This document shows positions 1-7,701 of a stretch of DNA of 9,138 nucleotides, piece after piece; the first letter of the stretch is position 1; each line of letters opens with the position of its first letter. The notes under the pieces are model-generated. The model saw only the letters and a program-made list of their open reading frames with translations, did no database searches and had not been told where the DNA came from. A program made the translations under genes and the position numbers. The stretch is taken from NCBI GenBank assembly GCA_012032965.1, contig JAAUPT010000043.1, positions 1 through 9,138 of the forward strand, given 5' to 3'. The DNA is from Nitrospira sp. Its GTDB lineage: Bacteria > Nitrospirota > Nitrospiria > Nitrospirales > Nitrospiraceae.

Positions 1-701
1 TTGTACAGAAAGCTGAAGCCGCGCAGATAGAGTCCCGCGATCACGCCGATCGCCAGCGCTGCCGCAGCCACGTGGAGCAGGCTGCGGGCATGGGTGATCA
101 ACAATTCTCGACCGCTGTGGAGCAGGCGTGCCGCGTACGTCGCGAGCGATGTTGCAATCCATTGCTGTTCGTCGGAACTCTGTGCGCGATCAGACCGAAG
201 TCGGCTGAGCCGACCCTTCACACTGATTCCTAAAAGCCATTCCACCAACCCCGGCAGGCCCGGCTGTGACCGCTCTCGCGACGGTCGAGGTACGATCATG
301 TTGTAGAGCAACCCGATATAGGCGACCGCATTCCAGAGGAGGAGCGTGAGCAGAGGGAAATTCAGAAGATTGATGTGGCCGGATGGTCCGATAGGATCGG
401 CGAGAAAACCCCCTACTACGGCACAGCCGATGAGCAGCGCGAGTGGGGTCCTGATCTGTAGTACAGTAAATGCCGAGGTGAGCGCAGGATGTTTCTGTGT
501 CAGTCGATCCGAGATCTGGTCAGCTCGCTCGATGACCCACGTTTCCCCGGCACGCGCGGGATCTTCTGCGGCTGCTCGGTCTCTAGGGTCGTTTCCATGA
601 CGAGGCGGCTCCCGTTCGTATCGCAAGATAAACTTGTGCTCGGGATCATGTTCCTCACAGGTCTGAACCAGGAGCACTTTGGCAAGCTGGCTAAGCGTCA
701 T
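1..701 (-). CDS. DUF2868 domain membrane protein (N-terminal 233 residues; runs off left edge)
   Basis: An open frame reads leftward from an ATG at 701-699 to the window edge without a stop, giving 233 residues of a family I recall as usually about 450-480 residues. An in-frame TAG lies three codons upstream, so the start cannot be much earlier; no clear Shine-Dalgarno is visible. Residues 1-75 are soluble and charged. Hydrophobic segments follow at about 84-102, 114-137 and 208-230. The segment INLLNFPLLTLLLWN (110-124) is the pattern I associate with DUF2868. Function is unknown. In many bacteria such a gene is followed by a DUF3482 GTPase-like gene, which would lie beyond the left edge here (inference). 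The family call rests on the topology and the NLL-P-LLLWN motif. Confidence 0.72.
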   Translation of the reverse strand, partial: MTLSQLAKVLLVQTCEEHDPEHKFILRYEREPPRHGNDPRDRAAAEDPARAGETWVIERADQISDRLTQKHPALTSAFTVLQIRTPLALLIGCAVVGGFLADPIGPSGHINLLNFPLLTLLLWNAVAYIGLLYNMIVPRPSRERSQPGLPGLVEWLLGISVKGRLSRLRSDRAQSSDEQQWIATSLATYAARLLHSGRELLITHARSLLHVAAAALAIGVIAGLYLRGFSFLY

Positions 702-1135
702 CGATGGCTAACTGCATTCCCATTGTGTATCAGCACTACGTGTAGGCCCACCTGTTCCTCTCAAACTCACTATTCCCTGTGCCTCGATCGTGATTACCCA
801 TTGATACCGCGGCTCTGGGCATTATCGGGACCTGAAGCAATTCCGTCAATGACATGTTCAGGAACCTTCATTCCCCGTCATGCAAGGCTGGGTCTCTATT
901 CCTAGACCTGTATCGTTTTGTCTCATTGGGCGTATCACTATAGATACGTTCGGCACTGAATCCATATGGCCGTAGCCGGCGATCGGACCTCAGGAAGCAA
1001 CCTAAGCCGCACCTCTCAGGCATCTTCGGCGGCGTAACCGAACAGCGTCTTCCTTGGCATCATCATTGCGTATCGAAACCGGTAAATCATGAGGGCGAGC
1101 AGAGCTGCTCGACTGAATACCAAGGAGGGACTCCC
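702..1135. other. Divergent intergenic region without a convincing gene
   Basis: This gap of more than 400 bases separates the leftward DUF2868 gene from the rightward CxxC gene and should hold both promoters, but I see no good -35/-10 pair for either. It contains a small dyad CGTATC-ACTATA-GATACG at 931-948 and a tighter palindrome at 1096-1111, listed separately. Open frames crossing it have no recognisable composition or family motif and look like chance. Confidence 0.6.
1096..1111. promoter_or_regulatory. 16-bp palindrome upstream of the CxxC gene (candidate operator)
   Basis: CGAGCAG-AG-CTGCTCG is a perfect 7-bp inverted repeat around a 2-base centre. It ends 24 bases before the ATG at 1136 and 11 bases before the Shine-Dalgarno. 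The spacing suits an operator or a hairpin in the 5' leader. No T-run follows, so it is not an intrinsic terminator. The regulator is unknown, and a site like this could arise by chance. Confidence 0.3.
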
Positions 1136-1357
1136 ATGAAATGCACGAGATGCAGTGGATTAATGGTCACAGATCATTTGTTGGACATGCAAGAAAGTTA
1201 TGTGCCAATGTGGATGCGTGGCTTGCGGTGCGTCACATGCGGCAACATCGAAGATCCCTTGATCCATCATCATCGGATGGTTCAGCACACTCGGAGAACC
1301 AAACGGCTCGCCATACCTTTTACGAAAACGGCAGTGCGACCGGCAGTGGCGGCCTAG
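1136..1357 (+). CDS. Small zinc-ribbon-like CxxC...CxxC protein, 73 aa
   Basis: The ATG at 1136 follows a strong AGGAGG at 1123-1128 with 7-base spacing, so the start is well supported. The protein has two CxxC pairs, Cys3/Cys6 and Cys32/Cys35, the arrangement of a small zinc ribbon. Between them lies the hydrophobic segment YVPMWMRGL; after them comes a His/Arg-rich basic stretch (HHHRMVQHTRRTKR, about 44-57). Such proteins may bind zinc and nucleic acid or a protein partner, but no function can be assigned. I recall similar short proteins with this CxxC spacing and MWMRG-type motif in Nitrospira. It converges with recQ across an 87-base gap. A second frame overlapping it has no such signals. 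Confidence 0.8.
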   Translation: MKCTRCSGLMVTDHLLDMQESYVPMWMRGLRCVTCGNIEDPLIHHHRMVQHTRRTKRLAIPFTKTAVRPAVAA

Positions 1358-1444
1358 CCGGGGAACGAACTAATCTCTTTGAGCCTCGTAGAGGAGGGTT
1401 CTCTCCTGCGATGCTGAGAGTCGACACCCGAAGCTGCTATCTAT

Positions 1445-3307
1445 CTATCGATCTCCGTTGATCACGGCGAGCACCCGCCGTCCGTACCGTTCGGCTTTCA
1501 TGCTGCCGATGCCGGGAATCTCCAACAAAGCTGCAGTCGTCCCCGGCTTGTACCCGGCTATTGCCTTCAACGTTTGTCATGGAAAATGAGGAACGGCGCG
1601 ACACCCTCTTCCTCGGCCAGTTCCGAGCGGAGTTGTCTGAGCCGTTCAACAAGTTGTCGATCAGGCGGCATAGCCTCAGGAAGACCAGTCAGAACAGTAG
1701 ACGCGCGACCTGGTTTCATCACCGATGCACTGGACGGATAGTCCGCCGCCTGTCCGATGGCTACGGAACAAAGCCCTTGCAGAACCTCTCGTCCTTTGCG
1801 CGTCACATCGAGCGTGGGGATATTCCGTACCTTCAACCTGAAGATACCCTGAGTCGACAAGGGCCTTCACGCGCGACGTGACAGCCGGTTTCGTCTGAGT
1901 ACGACAGATTCCGTAGGTCGGGCAATCCTCCGCGCCGCAGGCCAGCAACGCTTTCGAGCGGCTTCCACGAAGGATGTCGACGACTCGATTCAGGCCGAAC
2001 CGCCCCATACACCAGGAGACCGTGTCCAAAACTTCTCGTGCGGAAACGACCATCTGCTGAGAGACCGCCCGGCTCGGCTGTCGAACCGGTGCGACGCAGC
2101 GATCGCACAGGCCACAAGGGCCCAAGGCCAGCTCGGCGGTGTCGCTGAAGTACTCAAGAATTGCGAGCTGCCGGCATGTCGACGTCGAGACATACTCCAA
2201 TATTTCTTGAAGGAGCGTCTTCATTCGCCCAGCACGATCGGTGCCCTCAGGATCTTTTAGTGCCTGCTCGATAAAGTATTCCTGCGTGGCCACATCACGT
2301 TCATGGAACAGTAACGCGCACGCAGCGAGTCGTCCGTCGCGACCGGCGCGCCCCACCTCCTGGTAGTAGGCTTCCAGACTTCCCGGTACGTCGAAATGGA
2401 CGACCAACCGGACATCCGACTTGTCGATGCCCATGCCGAAGGCATTTGTCGCAGCGAGAATTCTCACTGTCCCCCGGCGAAACTCCTCATGGACCATCCG
2501 CCGTTCTTCATCTGAAAGACCGGCATGGTAATAGCCGACCGAGGGGCAAGACTGTCCCAACCATGCAGCCACCTCTTCCACGGCTCGGCGAGTGGCGCAA
2601 TAGACGAGGATCGTCCCCTTCTCCGTCTCGCGAACCAAGCGTCCCAGCGTCGACAGCTTGTCCTGGCGAGACTGGGAGAGATGAACGGAGAGGGCTAGGT
2701 TGGCCCGACGAAACCCTGCGACGAGTCGAAAGGGATCGCGAAGTGATAGCCGCTGGCACAAATCTGCTTGCACACGAGCGGTGGCCGTGGCCGTCAGCGC
2801 CAGACAAGGTGGATTCGTCAGTTCCTGACGCAAGCGGCCGATCTTGAGATAATCCGGCCTGAAATCATGCCCCCACTGGGAGATACAGTGCGCTTCGTCC
2901 ACAACCAGCAGCGACACCCAGAGAGTACGCAACAGCTGGAGAAATCCCTCGTGCTGCATCCGTTCCGGCGCCAGATAGAGAAGCTGAACTCGCCGGTGAT
3001 GGAGATCCTGCATCACTCGGTTCTTTTCCAGCCCAGTGAGACCGGAGTGAAATGCCGCCGCTGCAATCTTCCGCTGCTTCATGGCCGACACTTGGTCCTG
3101 CATCAAGGCGATAAGCGGAGAAATCACCAGCGTGAGCCCGGGTAACAGAGTCGCTGGCAATTGATAGCAGAGCGATTTCCCCTGCCCCGTCGGCATGACC
3201 GCCATGGCATCGCGCCCCGCCAACACGGCGTGAATGACGTCCTCCTGGCCTGACCGAAACGTCGCAAACCCGAATCGTTCTTTGAGCTGTCGAGTCAGAG
3301 AATCCAC
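1445..3307 (-). CDS. recQ: ATP-dependent DNA helicase RecQ, with two compensating single-base frameshifts
   Basis: RecQ is a 3'-to-5' DNA helicase of recombination and replication repair. Read from a GTG at 3307, it shows motif 0 (FRSGQEDVI, 17-25), Walker A PTGQGKS (39-45), ISPLIALMQDQ (62-72), DEAHCISQWGHDFRP (137-151), TATAT (172-176), and motif VI QEVGRAGRDG (316-325). A zinc site follows (Cys378, Cys398, Cys401, Cys404), then the winged-helix RQC region (about 420-510) and an HRDC domain (about 547-620). An extra C in the CCCC read from 1819-1816 shifts the frame after EYP (495-497); skipping it restores EYPTLDVTRKG. A missing A in the AAA read from 1575-1573 shifts it again in HRDC; adding it restores DKTLKAIAGYKPG. 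The repaired protein is 620 residues, a normal RecQ length, ending at TAG 1447-1445. The GTG lacks a Shine-Dalgarno; a TTG at 3406 is an alternative start. Confidence 0.9.
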
Positions 3308-3469
3308 GGGGAGGTAAATCAGAATGATGAAGTAGTGGTACTGGTCAACGTGAACGAAGTATAGACGACTGCCGGCGAGCAAGTCGAGCAACCCGAAAGC
3401 GCACAATTGACGCTCAAGCTATTTATATCATTGGTAAGTTGTAAGGCCCTCGGGCGAAGTCGTACGTGG

Positions 3470-3992
3470 TCAGGCAGCCAGCGAGCCGGACGGTGCAGCC
3501 TGATCCGCCCTCCGGTCCCGTGCGGTGAGTCGCTCGGCCTTCGCTGATAGGCGCTCACCTTGTTCAGAATCATACTCCTCAAGTTTTCATCATCAAGATG
3601 AGAGAGCGCCTCTCGTACCCCGGCAGCATCTCCGTCCTGCGCGAGATGGGCGGCAATTCCGATAAGCGGTAAGACTCCGGCGTTGCCCATAGCCTTGGCA
3701 ATCTCGATGGCCCCGGACCGATCCCCGGCCTTGACGAAGACTTGCGGCAGTTCAAGGTAGAAGTGACTCGCCAAGAGGGACGGATCCGGGCATGAGACAA
3801 TCGTGTCCTTGACGGACTGTACGTTTCCGCGCTCAGACTCAATAAAGAGCATCATTGCCAGGCATCTCTGAGATACCGTCTATCGACCACTCCACTAACC
3901 GTTTCTCGCGCTCCAGTGATGTCGCCCGCCAAAGCTTGCCGAATCGCCTGGTCCTTCAACTGTTCATCCGTAGACGTGTGAGTCGTCATCAT
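3470..3992 (-). CDS. Small alpha-helical repeat protein (TPR/HEAT-like), frameshifted
   Basis: The start, ATG ATG at 3992, follows a strong GGAGGAGG (3999-4006) with 6-base spacing. The first frame ends after 46 residues in DRRYLRDAWQ-TGA (3854-3852). The next frame opens at an ATG overlapping that stop (ATGA) and continues MMLFIESERGNVQSV. Together the pieces give repeated helical units with similar turns: ALAGDITGARETV, ESERGNVQSVKDTI, VKAGDRSGAIEIAKAM, AQDGDAAGVREAL. I therefore read one protein broken by a one-base loss near 3855; a translationally coupled pair is the alternative. A second one-base loss near 3545 would let it end SGSLAA-TGA at 3470, giving about 174 residues. Without it the frame runs on into a low-complexity Ser/Thr tail to 3319, which looks untranslated. 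There is no signal peptide. It lies upstream of recQ on the same strand. Function unknown. Confidence 0.6.
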
Positions 3993-3998
3993 CGCTTG

Positions 3999-4007
3999 CC
4001 TCCTCCC
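3999..4007 (-). promoter_or_regulatory. Strong Shine-Dalgarno for the helical-repeat gene
   Basis: Read on the minus strand this is GGGAGGAGG, ending 6 bases before the ATG at 3992. It fixes the start and rules out the upstream in-frame start at 4073. Confidence 0.75.
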
Positions 4008-4175
4008 TATACTACGGCTTGAAGTAGTACATTGAAAATGTTTTGAAGGTCTCTCTAGAAATGTAGCGATCAAAACCGTTCTTGTCGACTTTTTTGCGCC
4101 AATGTGACCGCACCAATCTCCGAGCCATTACCCTAAAGACCTTGCAATGGGCTTCCTGAGCGAATTCCGAGCGCA

Positions 4176-5021
4176 TCAACCAGCGTGAGGAAGTAGCGGT
4201 TTCCTATAGAAACTATTAAGAAAGGGACTCAGCGCGGTCATCCATCGATCCGCCATTTGAGATTCACCCGCTGCGTTGGGATGGACCTGGTCATAGGTCA
4301 TGGTGGTTGGATCGAAATTAGAATGTTGGTCCACGATCAGGACCGGTGAAGACGGAAGCGTTTTTGCTGCAGCCAGCGCCGGCAACTGCGCATTGAGCAC
4401 AGGGATCTGTGAGAGACAAGGTGCAGCGGATGCAATCACCTGTGCCAAAAAGATCCCAACGTGAGCATTGGCTTCCCGTAGGGTATCGATAATGGCGCCC
4501 AGCTCGTCGACCGTGCTTGCGACACTTTGCCCCTGACAGAGATCATTATGCCCAAGATGAAGCAGGACGAAATCCGGGCGGGTCTCGATGCTCCAGGTCG
4601 CTATCTGTGCCAAGACTTGATCCGTTCTCCATCCCCAGTGCCCCTCGTGGTCCATATCAAAGTCTGAATGAAGCGGCGCCCCCCTTGCTACTCCATGCTT
4701 GGAGCCAATGAGATCGATCCGATATCCACGAGCAAGGGCGAGTTTCCACAGATAATACCGGTAGCTCGACCGACCCTTAGATGACTCTGTAATTGAGTCG
4801 CCTAACGGCATGATACGAGCCGTTCGTAAGGGAGTCATTGCTTCTGGGGGTGGTGCTCCGGGAGCTGAAGCTTCGGGAGCTAGGGATTCGGGATCACCAG
4901 AGCCACAAGCCGAAAGCGCACTCAAGAACGCCACACCGAGTGCGATGAAAGGCATATACATCCGAAATGTTCGTGTACCGGCTCTATGAAGTCCAAATGT
5001 ATCGACTACACAATCCTTCAC
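4176..5021 (-). CDS. SGNH/GDSL-type hydrolase lipoprotein (CE3 / XynB-like esterase), 281 aa
   Basis: Predicted exported, lipid-anchored serine esterase. The SGNH blocks are all present: IMPLGDSITE (70-79, nucleophile Ser76), DHEGHWGWRTDQV (124-136, oxyanion Gly130), LLHLGHNDL (153-161, Asn159), and YDQVHPNAAG (243-252, Asp244/His247). The DHEGH-GW-DQ segment and the HLG-ND block resemble acetylesterases of carbohydrate-esterase family 3 / the XynB-like group, so O-deacetylation of a polysaccharide is a reasonable guess; the substrate is not shown. A hydrophobic run (about 24-38) ends in LSAC with Cys39, a lipobox, followed by a Pro/Ala/Glu-rich linker (41-62). The start is GTG 5021, set by GGAGG at 5034-5030 with 8-base spacing; it gives a long basic N-region, and the ATGs at residues 21 and 23 would shorten it. 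The frame is intact and appears to stand alone. Confidence 0.88.
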   Translation of the reverse strand: MKDCVVDTFGLHRAGTRTFRMYMPFIALGVAFLSALSACGSGDPESLAPEASAPGAPPPEAMTPLRTARIMPLGDSITESSKGRSSYRYYLWKLALARGYRIDLIGSKHGVARGAPLHSDFDMDHEGHWGWRTDQVLAQIATWSIETRPDFVLLHLGHNDLCQGQSVASTVDELGAIIDTLREANAHVGIFLAQVIASAAPCLSQIPVLNAQLPALAAAKTLPSSPVLIVDQHSNFDPTTMTYDQVHPNAAGESQMADRWMTALSPFLNSFYRKPLLPHAG

Positions 5022-5029
5022 GGTGGTAT

Positions 5030-5034
5030 CCTCC
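5030..5034 (-). promoter_or_regulatory. Shine-Dalgarno deciding the GTG start of the SGNH hydrolase
   Basis: On the minus strand this reads GGAGG, 8 bases before GTG 5021-5019. It supports the GTG over the two ATG codons downstream near the hydrophobic segment, neither of which has a comparable site. Confidence 0.6.
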
Positions 5035-5300
5035 GTCTGCGGAAAGTCTCACTCAATTTGTCTGTTAAAGAGGTCTGAGCGACTGGCCAGCAGACTTCTA
5101 GCTCTTCAGCTCATGCGAGTCAACCCTTTCATCAACTCACAACGTTAATCTGGAAACCTTCTGCGTGCTTTTGAGGAAATCGTATAGGCGAACGCAGGCC
5201 GGCCACGCGCCACAAAATAACCGTCTGCCAGAGCGCCGGTTGATCGCAGTTTCGGTTGGGCGTAACATCACTGCGTGACCGTTCCGATCACGTGCTCACT

Positions 5301-5305
5301 GGAGG
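5301..5305 (+). promoter_or_regulatory. Shine-Dalgarno deciding the GTG start of the DUF2630 gene
   Basis: GGAGG lies 7 bases before GTG 5313-5315. This supports starting there rather than at the upstream in-frame start at 5256, and gives a protein of the length usual for the family. Confidence 0.65.
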
Positions 5306-5312
5306 ATACCTG

Positions 5313-5558
5313 GTGGAAAATCTAATCGAGGATCAGCCGGTCTTCAATTACATTCAACGCCTCGTCGAAGAGGAGCATCGATTGCACGAGAAACGGGCAC
5401 ACTCCAAAGCCGATCGGAAACGGCTCTCACAAGTCCAGATCGAACTCGATCAATGCTGGGACCTCTTGCGCCAGCGTCGTGCCCTTCGTGAGGTCGGGCT
5501 TGACCCGGACGACGCAGAAGTTCGCCCGCCAGAGATTGTCGAGAATTATGAGGAGTAG
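5313..5558 (+). CDS. DUF2630 family protein, about 81 aa
   Basis: The frame from GTG 5313 encodes 81 residues. The family pattern is clear: IQRLVEEEHRLHEK near the N-terminus, then QIELDQCWDLLRQRRALRE, then GLDPDDAEVRPPEIVENY at the end. I recognise this as DUF2630, a small, widespread family without known function. The first two thirds are charged and probably form a helical hairpin (inference); there is no signal peptide or membrane segment. An extended reading from 5256 adds 19 residues that do not fit the family, and GGAGG at 5301 favours the GTG. It precedes glutamine synthetase on the same strand with a 115-base gap holding a terminator-like hairpin, so co-transcription is uncertain. 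Confidence 0.85.
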   Translation: MENLIEDQPVFNYIQRLVEEEHRLHEKRAHSKADRKRLSQVQIELDQCWDLLRQRRALREVGLDPDDAEVRPPEIVENYEE

Positions 5559-5595
5559 GGATTGAGACGGAGTGAGTACCGGAGCAAGCAAGCTG

Positions 5596-5638
5596 AACCG
5601 ACACCCTCCACATAATAGGTTCTGGCGTCGGTTTATTT
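5596..5638 (+). terminator. Terminator-like hairpin between DUF2630 and glutamine synthetase
   Basis: AACCGACACC at 5596-5605 pairs with GGCGTCGGTT at 5624-5633: 9 of 10 positions pair, with one A/C mismatch. The loop is 18 bases and a TTTATTT tail runs to 5638. It fits an intrinsic terminator for DUF2630. Only 35 bases separate it from the glutamine synthetase start and I see no promoter in that space, so it may instead act as a leaky terminator or attenuator. Confidence 0.5.
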
Positions 5639-5673
5639 CCAGAAATTCAGAAAGAGCGTATTGAAGGAGGACC

Positions 5674-7111
5674 ATGGCTAAGCTCAAATCCGATGACCTC
5701 AAGAGTTTTCTCGAGCTCCCGTACGACGAACTTGAAGAAATGAATCTCAAGGCGTCGCAGCGCGCTGCGACGGCCGGGGCTAAAGAGCTGGAACAGGACT
5801 ATACCGCGTGGCTTAGGAAGGAAACGCACATCAAGGCCGTGACGTTGTGCTTCTCCGATATTGAAGGCCGCCTTCACATGCTCGACTACGATAAGAAGTT
5901 CCTGCTGGAGTCACTGGGAAATCTTACCTTGACGGATCGTCCATCCGCGGGTTTACCCCGCAACATGAGTCGGACCTGCGGCTTGACGTTGACTGGTCCT
6001 CCATTCGCTATTTCCCGGCCGACGTGATCGGAGCAGGGAAAGTGACCTTCTTTGCGTCGGTTCTAAACAGTGATCGCACCCCCTATTCTAGCGACTTCCG
6101 CAGCGTGCTGAAGACGTATACGAAGAAACTCAAGAAAGAGCACGGGCTGACCGCCTATGCAGCCAGCGAGATCGAAGGCTTTCTTGTGGATGGCCAGAAC
6201 GCCGAACAACGCTTCGGCAAGGACGGGTTTAAACTCATCTCAACGGGCGGGTACTATCACTCGCTCCCCCTGGACACCCTTCGCCAGTTCATCGATAAGT
6301 CGGCGGAGGCACAGCGCGCACTGGGCTTCAAGAATGAAAAAGATCATCCGGAGGTTGCGCCCTCGCAGTTCGAGATGAACTTTTCCTATGCGGATGTGGT
6401 TCGTGCAGCGGACAATGTGCAGCTGTACAAACTGATCTGTCGCCAAGTGGCTCGATCCATGGGGCACACGGCCACGTTCCTTCCCAAGCCGTTCGTGGGG
6501 ATCAACGGCTCCGGCATGCACACCAACTTCTCGTTGAGCAAGAATGGGAAGAACATCTTCTACGATGCAAAGGGGAAAGACGGCCTGTCTGATGTGGCGT
6601 GGGACTTCATTCTCAAACTCCTGAATCATGCCTCCGAGATTTGTCTCGTATTCAACTCGTCGGTTAATGCGTATCGCCGTCTAGATCCGCACTATGAAGC
6701 ACCGAACCAGATCAAGGTTTCGGCGATCGACCGCGGTGCGATGATCCGCATACCGATGGCCAATGAAAAGACAGCGCGTATCGAACTGCGTTCGTCGCTC
6801 CCGATGCCAACCCTTACCTTGTGTTGTACACGATGCTCAAGACCGGTTTTGAGGGGGAACGTCTGGAACACAACGAGACGACGCGCGACCGAGTGCGATT
6901 CCTTCCGACTAATATCAATGATGCGATTGAGCTGTTTAGCGCGTCGAAGTTTATCGCCGAGATCCTCGGCGAGGACAGCACGCAAAAATATGCAAGCTTC
7001 AAACAATCGGCGGCCGACCGTTCCCCGAAAGAGCTCGGCACGAGGGTGAAGGCTTCAGAGGTGCTCTTTCACCACGAAGTAACCAACCAAATGCTCTGGA
7101 ATCAGTTCTAG
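5674..7111 (+). CDS. glnA: Glutamine synthetase (GlnA family), interrupted by two single-base losses
   Basis: Makes glutamine from glutamate, ammonia and ATP. ATG 5674 follows GGAGG at 5666-5670. Three consecutive frames join into one 479-residue protein. The first break is at 5929-5930: adding one base to TT gives NLTFDGSSIRGF. The second is at the CCC of 6800-6802: adding one base gives RSSLPDANPYL. Repaired motifs are DGSSIRGF (87-94), EIEGF (166-170), QFEMNF (232-237, metal ligand), FLPKPFVGINGSGMH (269-283), NSSVNAYRRLDPHYEAPN (328-345) and RIPMANEKTARIELR (359-373). The length is normal for the family, and the fragment after the last break (ending at TAG 7111) is as conserved as the first. 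I see no NLYDLP-like adenylylation site. The symbol is by family; a GlnA paralogue is possible. Confidence 0.9.
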
Positions 7112-7701
7112 TCAATGTCGGAACTCGTTCCAGGTGCCATAGATCGACCCGAGCATGGGAAAAGCAACGGATTAAGAGTCGTTGTTACGTGGTGTGGGCT
7201 GTCTACCAACAGTGGATCAGCTGTCAGGAAACGACTCCTATTTATCCTTCCATGTGAGACATTACCCCTTCACACAGATTCGCTGTCACGACAGTCCAAT
7301 CCAACTGACTCGCCTCAACGAGGCATTCCTGCTCTTCCCGATTTTGAGCGAACTGAGGCTGCCATCTTGCAAAGACCCAAGCTATCCATTCCATGGGACG
7401 CGATCGGGTGGGCGCGGGTCCAGTCATCGCGCCTGTTTGACGGACCAACCGCTTACAGCCCGTTGGCTTCCAGACGCTACCCCAGCACTCCCCAATTCAC
7501 TCTCCTATTCTCAGCCAGTTCCCAAGGTGCTTTGAGGTATACGAATATGATTGTGCAGTGTGTGTCCAGAAGTCTGGACATGGGAAAGAATGGTGGGAGC
7601 TAAACCTATTGGCTTTCTTGATCAATTTTGCAGGTCACATTCCCCTAGTTTGTTTCCCCTCTTCACTTGCGCCTCAAAAAACTCCAGCTATACTTTCCTT
7701 G
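7112..7701 (+). other. Long stretch with no convincing gene
   Basis: About 590 bases follow glutamine synthetase. A frame from 7115 to 7603 has no Shine-Dalgarno, no recognisable motif and a Ser/Pro/Arg-rich composition; a minus-strand frame at 7448-7242 is likewise unrecognised. I treat both as chance. An interrupted inverted repeat joins GAGTCGTT (7176-7183) to AACGACTC (7230-7237) across 46 bases. A T-rich tail follows it, which might help end the glutamine synthetase transcript. The last 35 bases hold a promoter-like pair, listed separately. Confidence 0.5.
7667..7694 (+). promoter_or_regulatory. Candidate sigma-70 promoter for the first HicB-like gene (leaderless geometry)
   Basis: TTGCGC at 7667-7672 and TATACT at 7689-7694 are 16 bases apart. 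The -10 matches TATAAT at 5 of 6 positions, the -35 less well. The ATG at 7702 begins 8 bases after the last base of the -10, about where transcription would start, and has no Shine-Dalgarno. This suggests a leaderless mRNA. No experimental support is available. Confidence 0.4.

Noticed and set aside
831..862. CCTGAA ... TTCAGG inverted repeat
   Set aside because: Six-base arms separated by 20 bases are expected by chance in a gap of this size.
489..905. Plus-strand frame of 138 codons
   Set aside because: It overlaps the DUF2868 frame on the other strand, has no ribosome site and shows no family-like pattern.
1391..1420. AGGAG-GGTTCT-CTCCT hairpin between the convergent CxxC gene and recQ
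   Set aside because: The stem is only 5 bp and there is no T-run on either strand, so it does not qualify as a terminator.
2446..2847. Plus-strand frame of 133 codons inside recQ
   Set aside because: It is opposite the conserved helicase motifs of recQ, which explain the open frame.
3319..3469. Continuation of the second helical-repeat frame to 3319
   Set aside because: Past about residue 105 of that frame the sequence turns into a Ser/Thr/Cys-rich tail unlike the repeats, and it runs into the recQ leader. A stop at 3470 in the neighbouring frame fits better.
7115..7603. Plus-strand frame of 162 codons after glutamine synthetase
   Set aside because: No Shine-Dalgarno, no recognisable motif and a composition typical of a chance frame. 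It could be revived if homologues were found.
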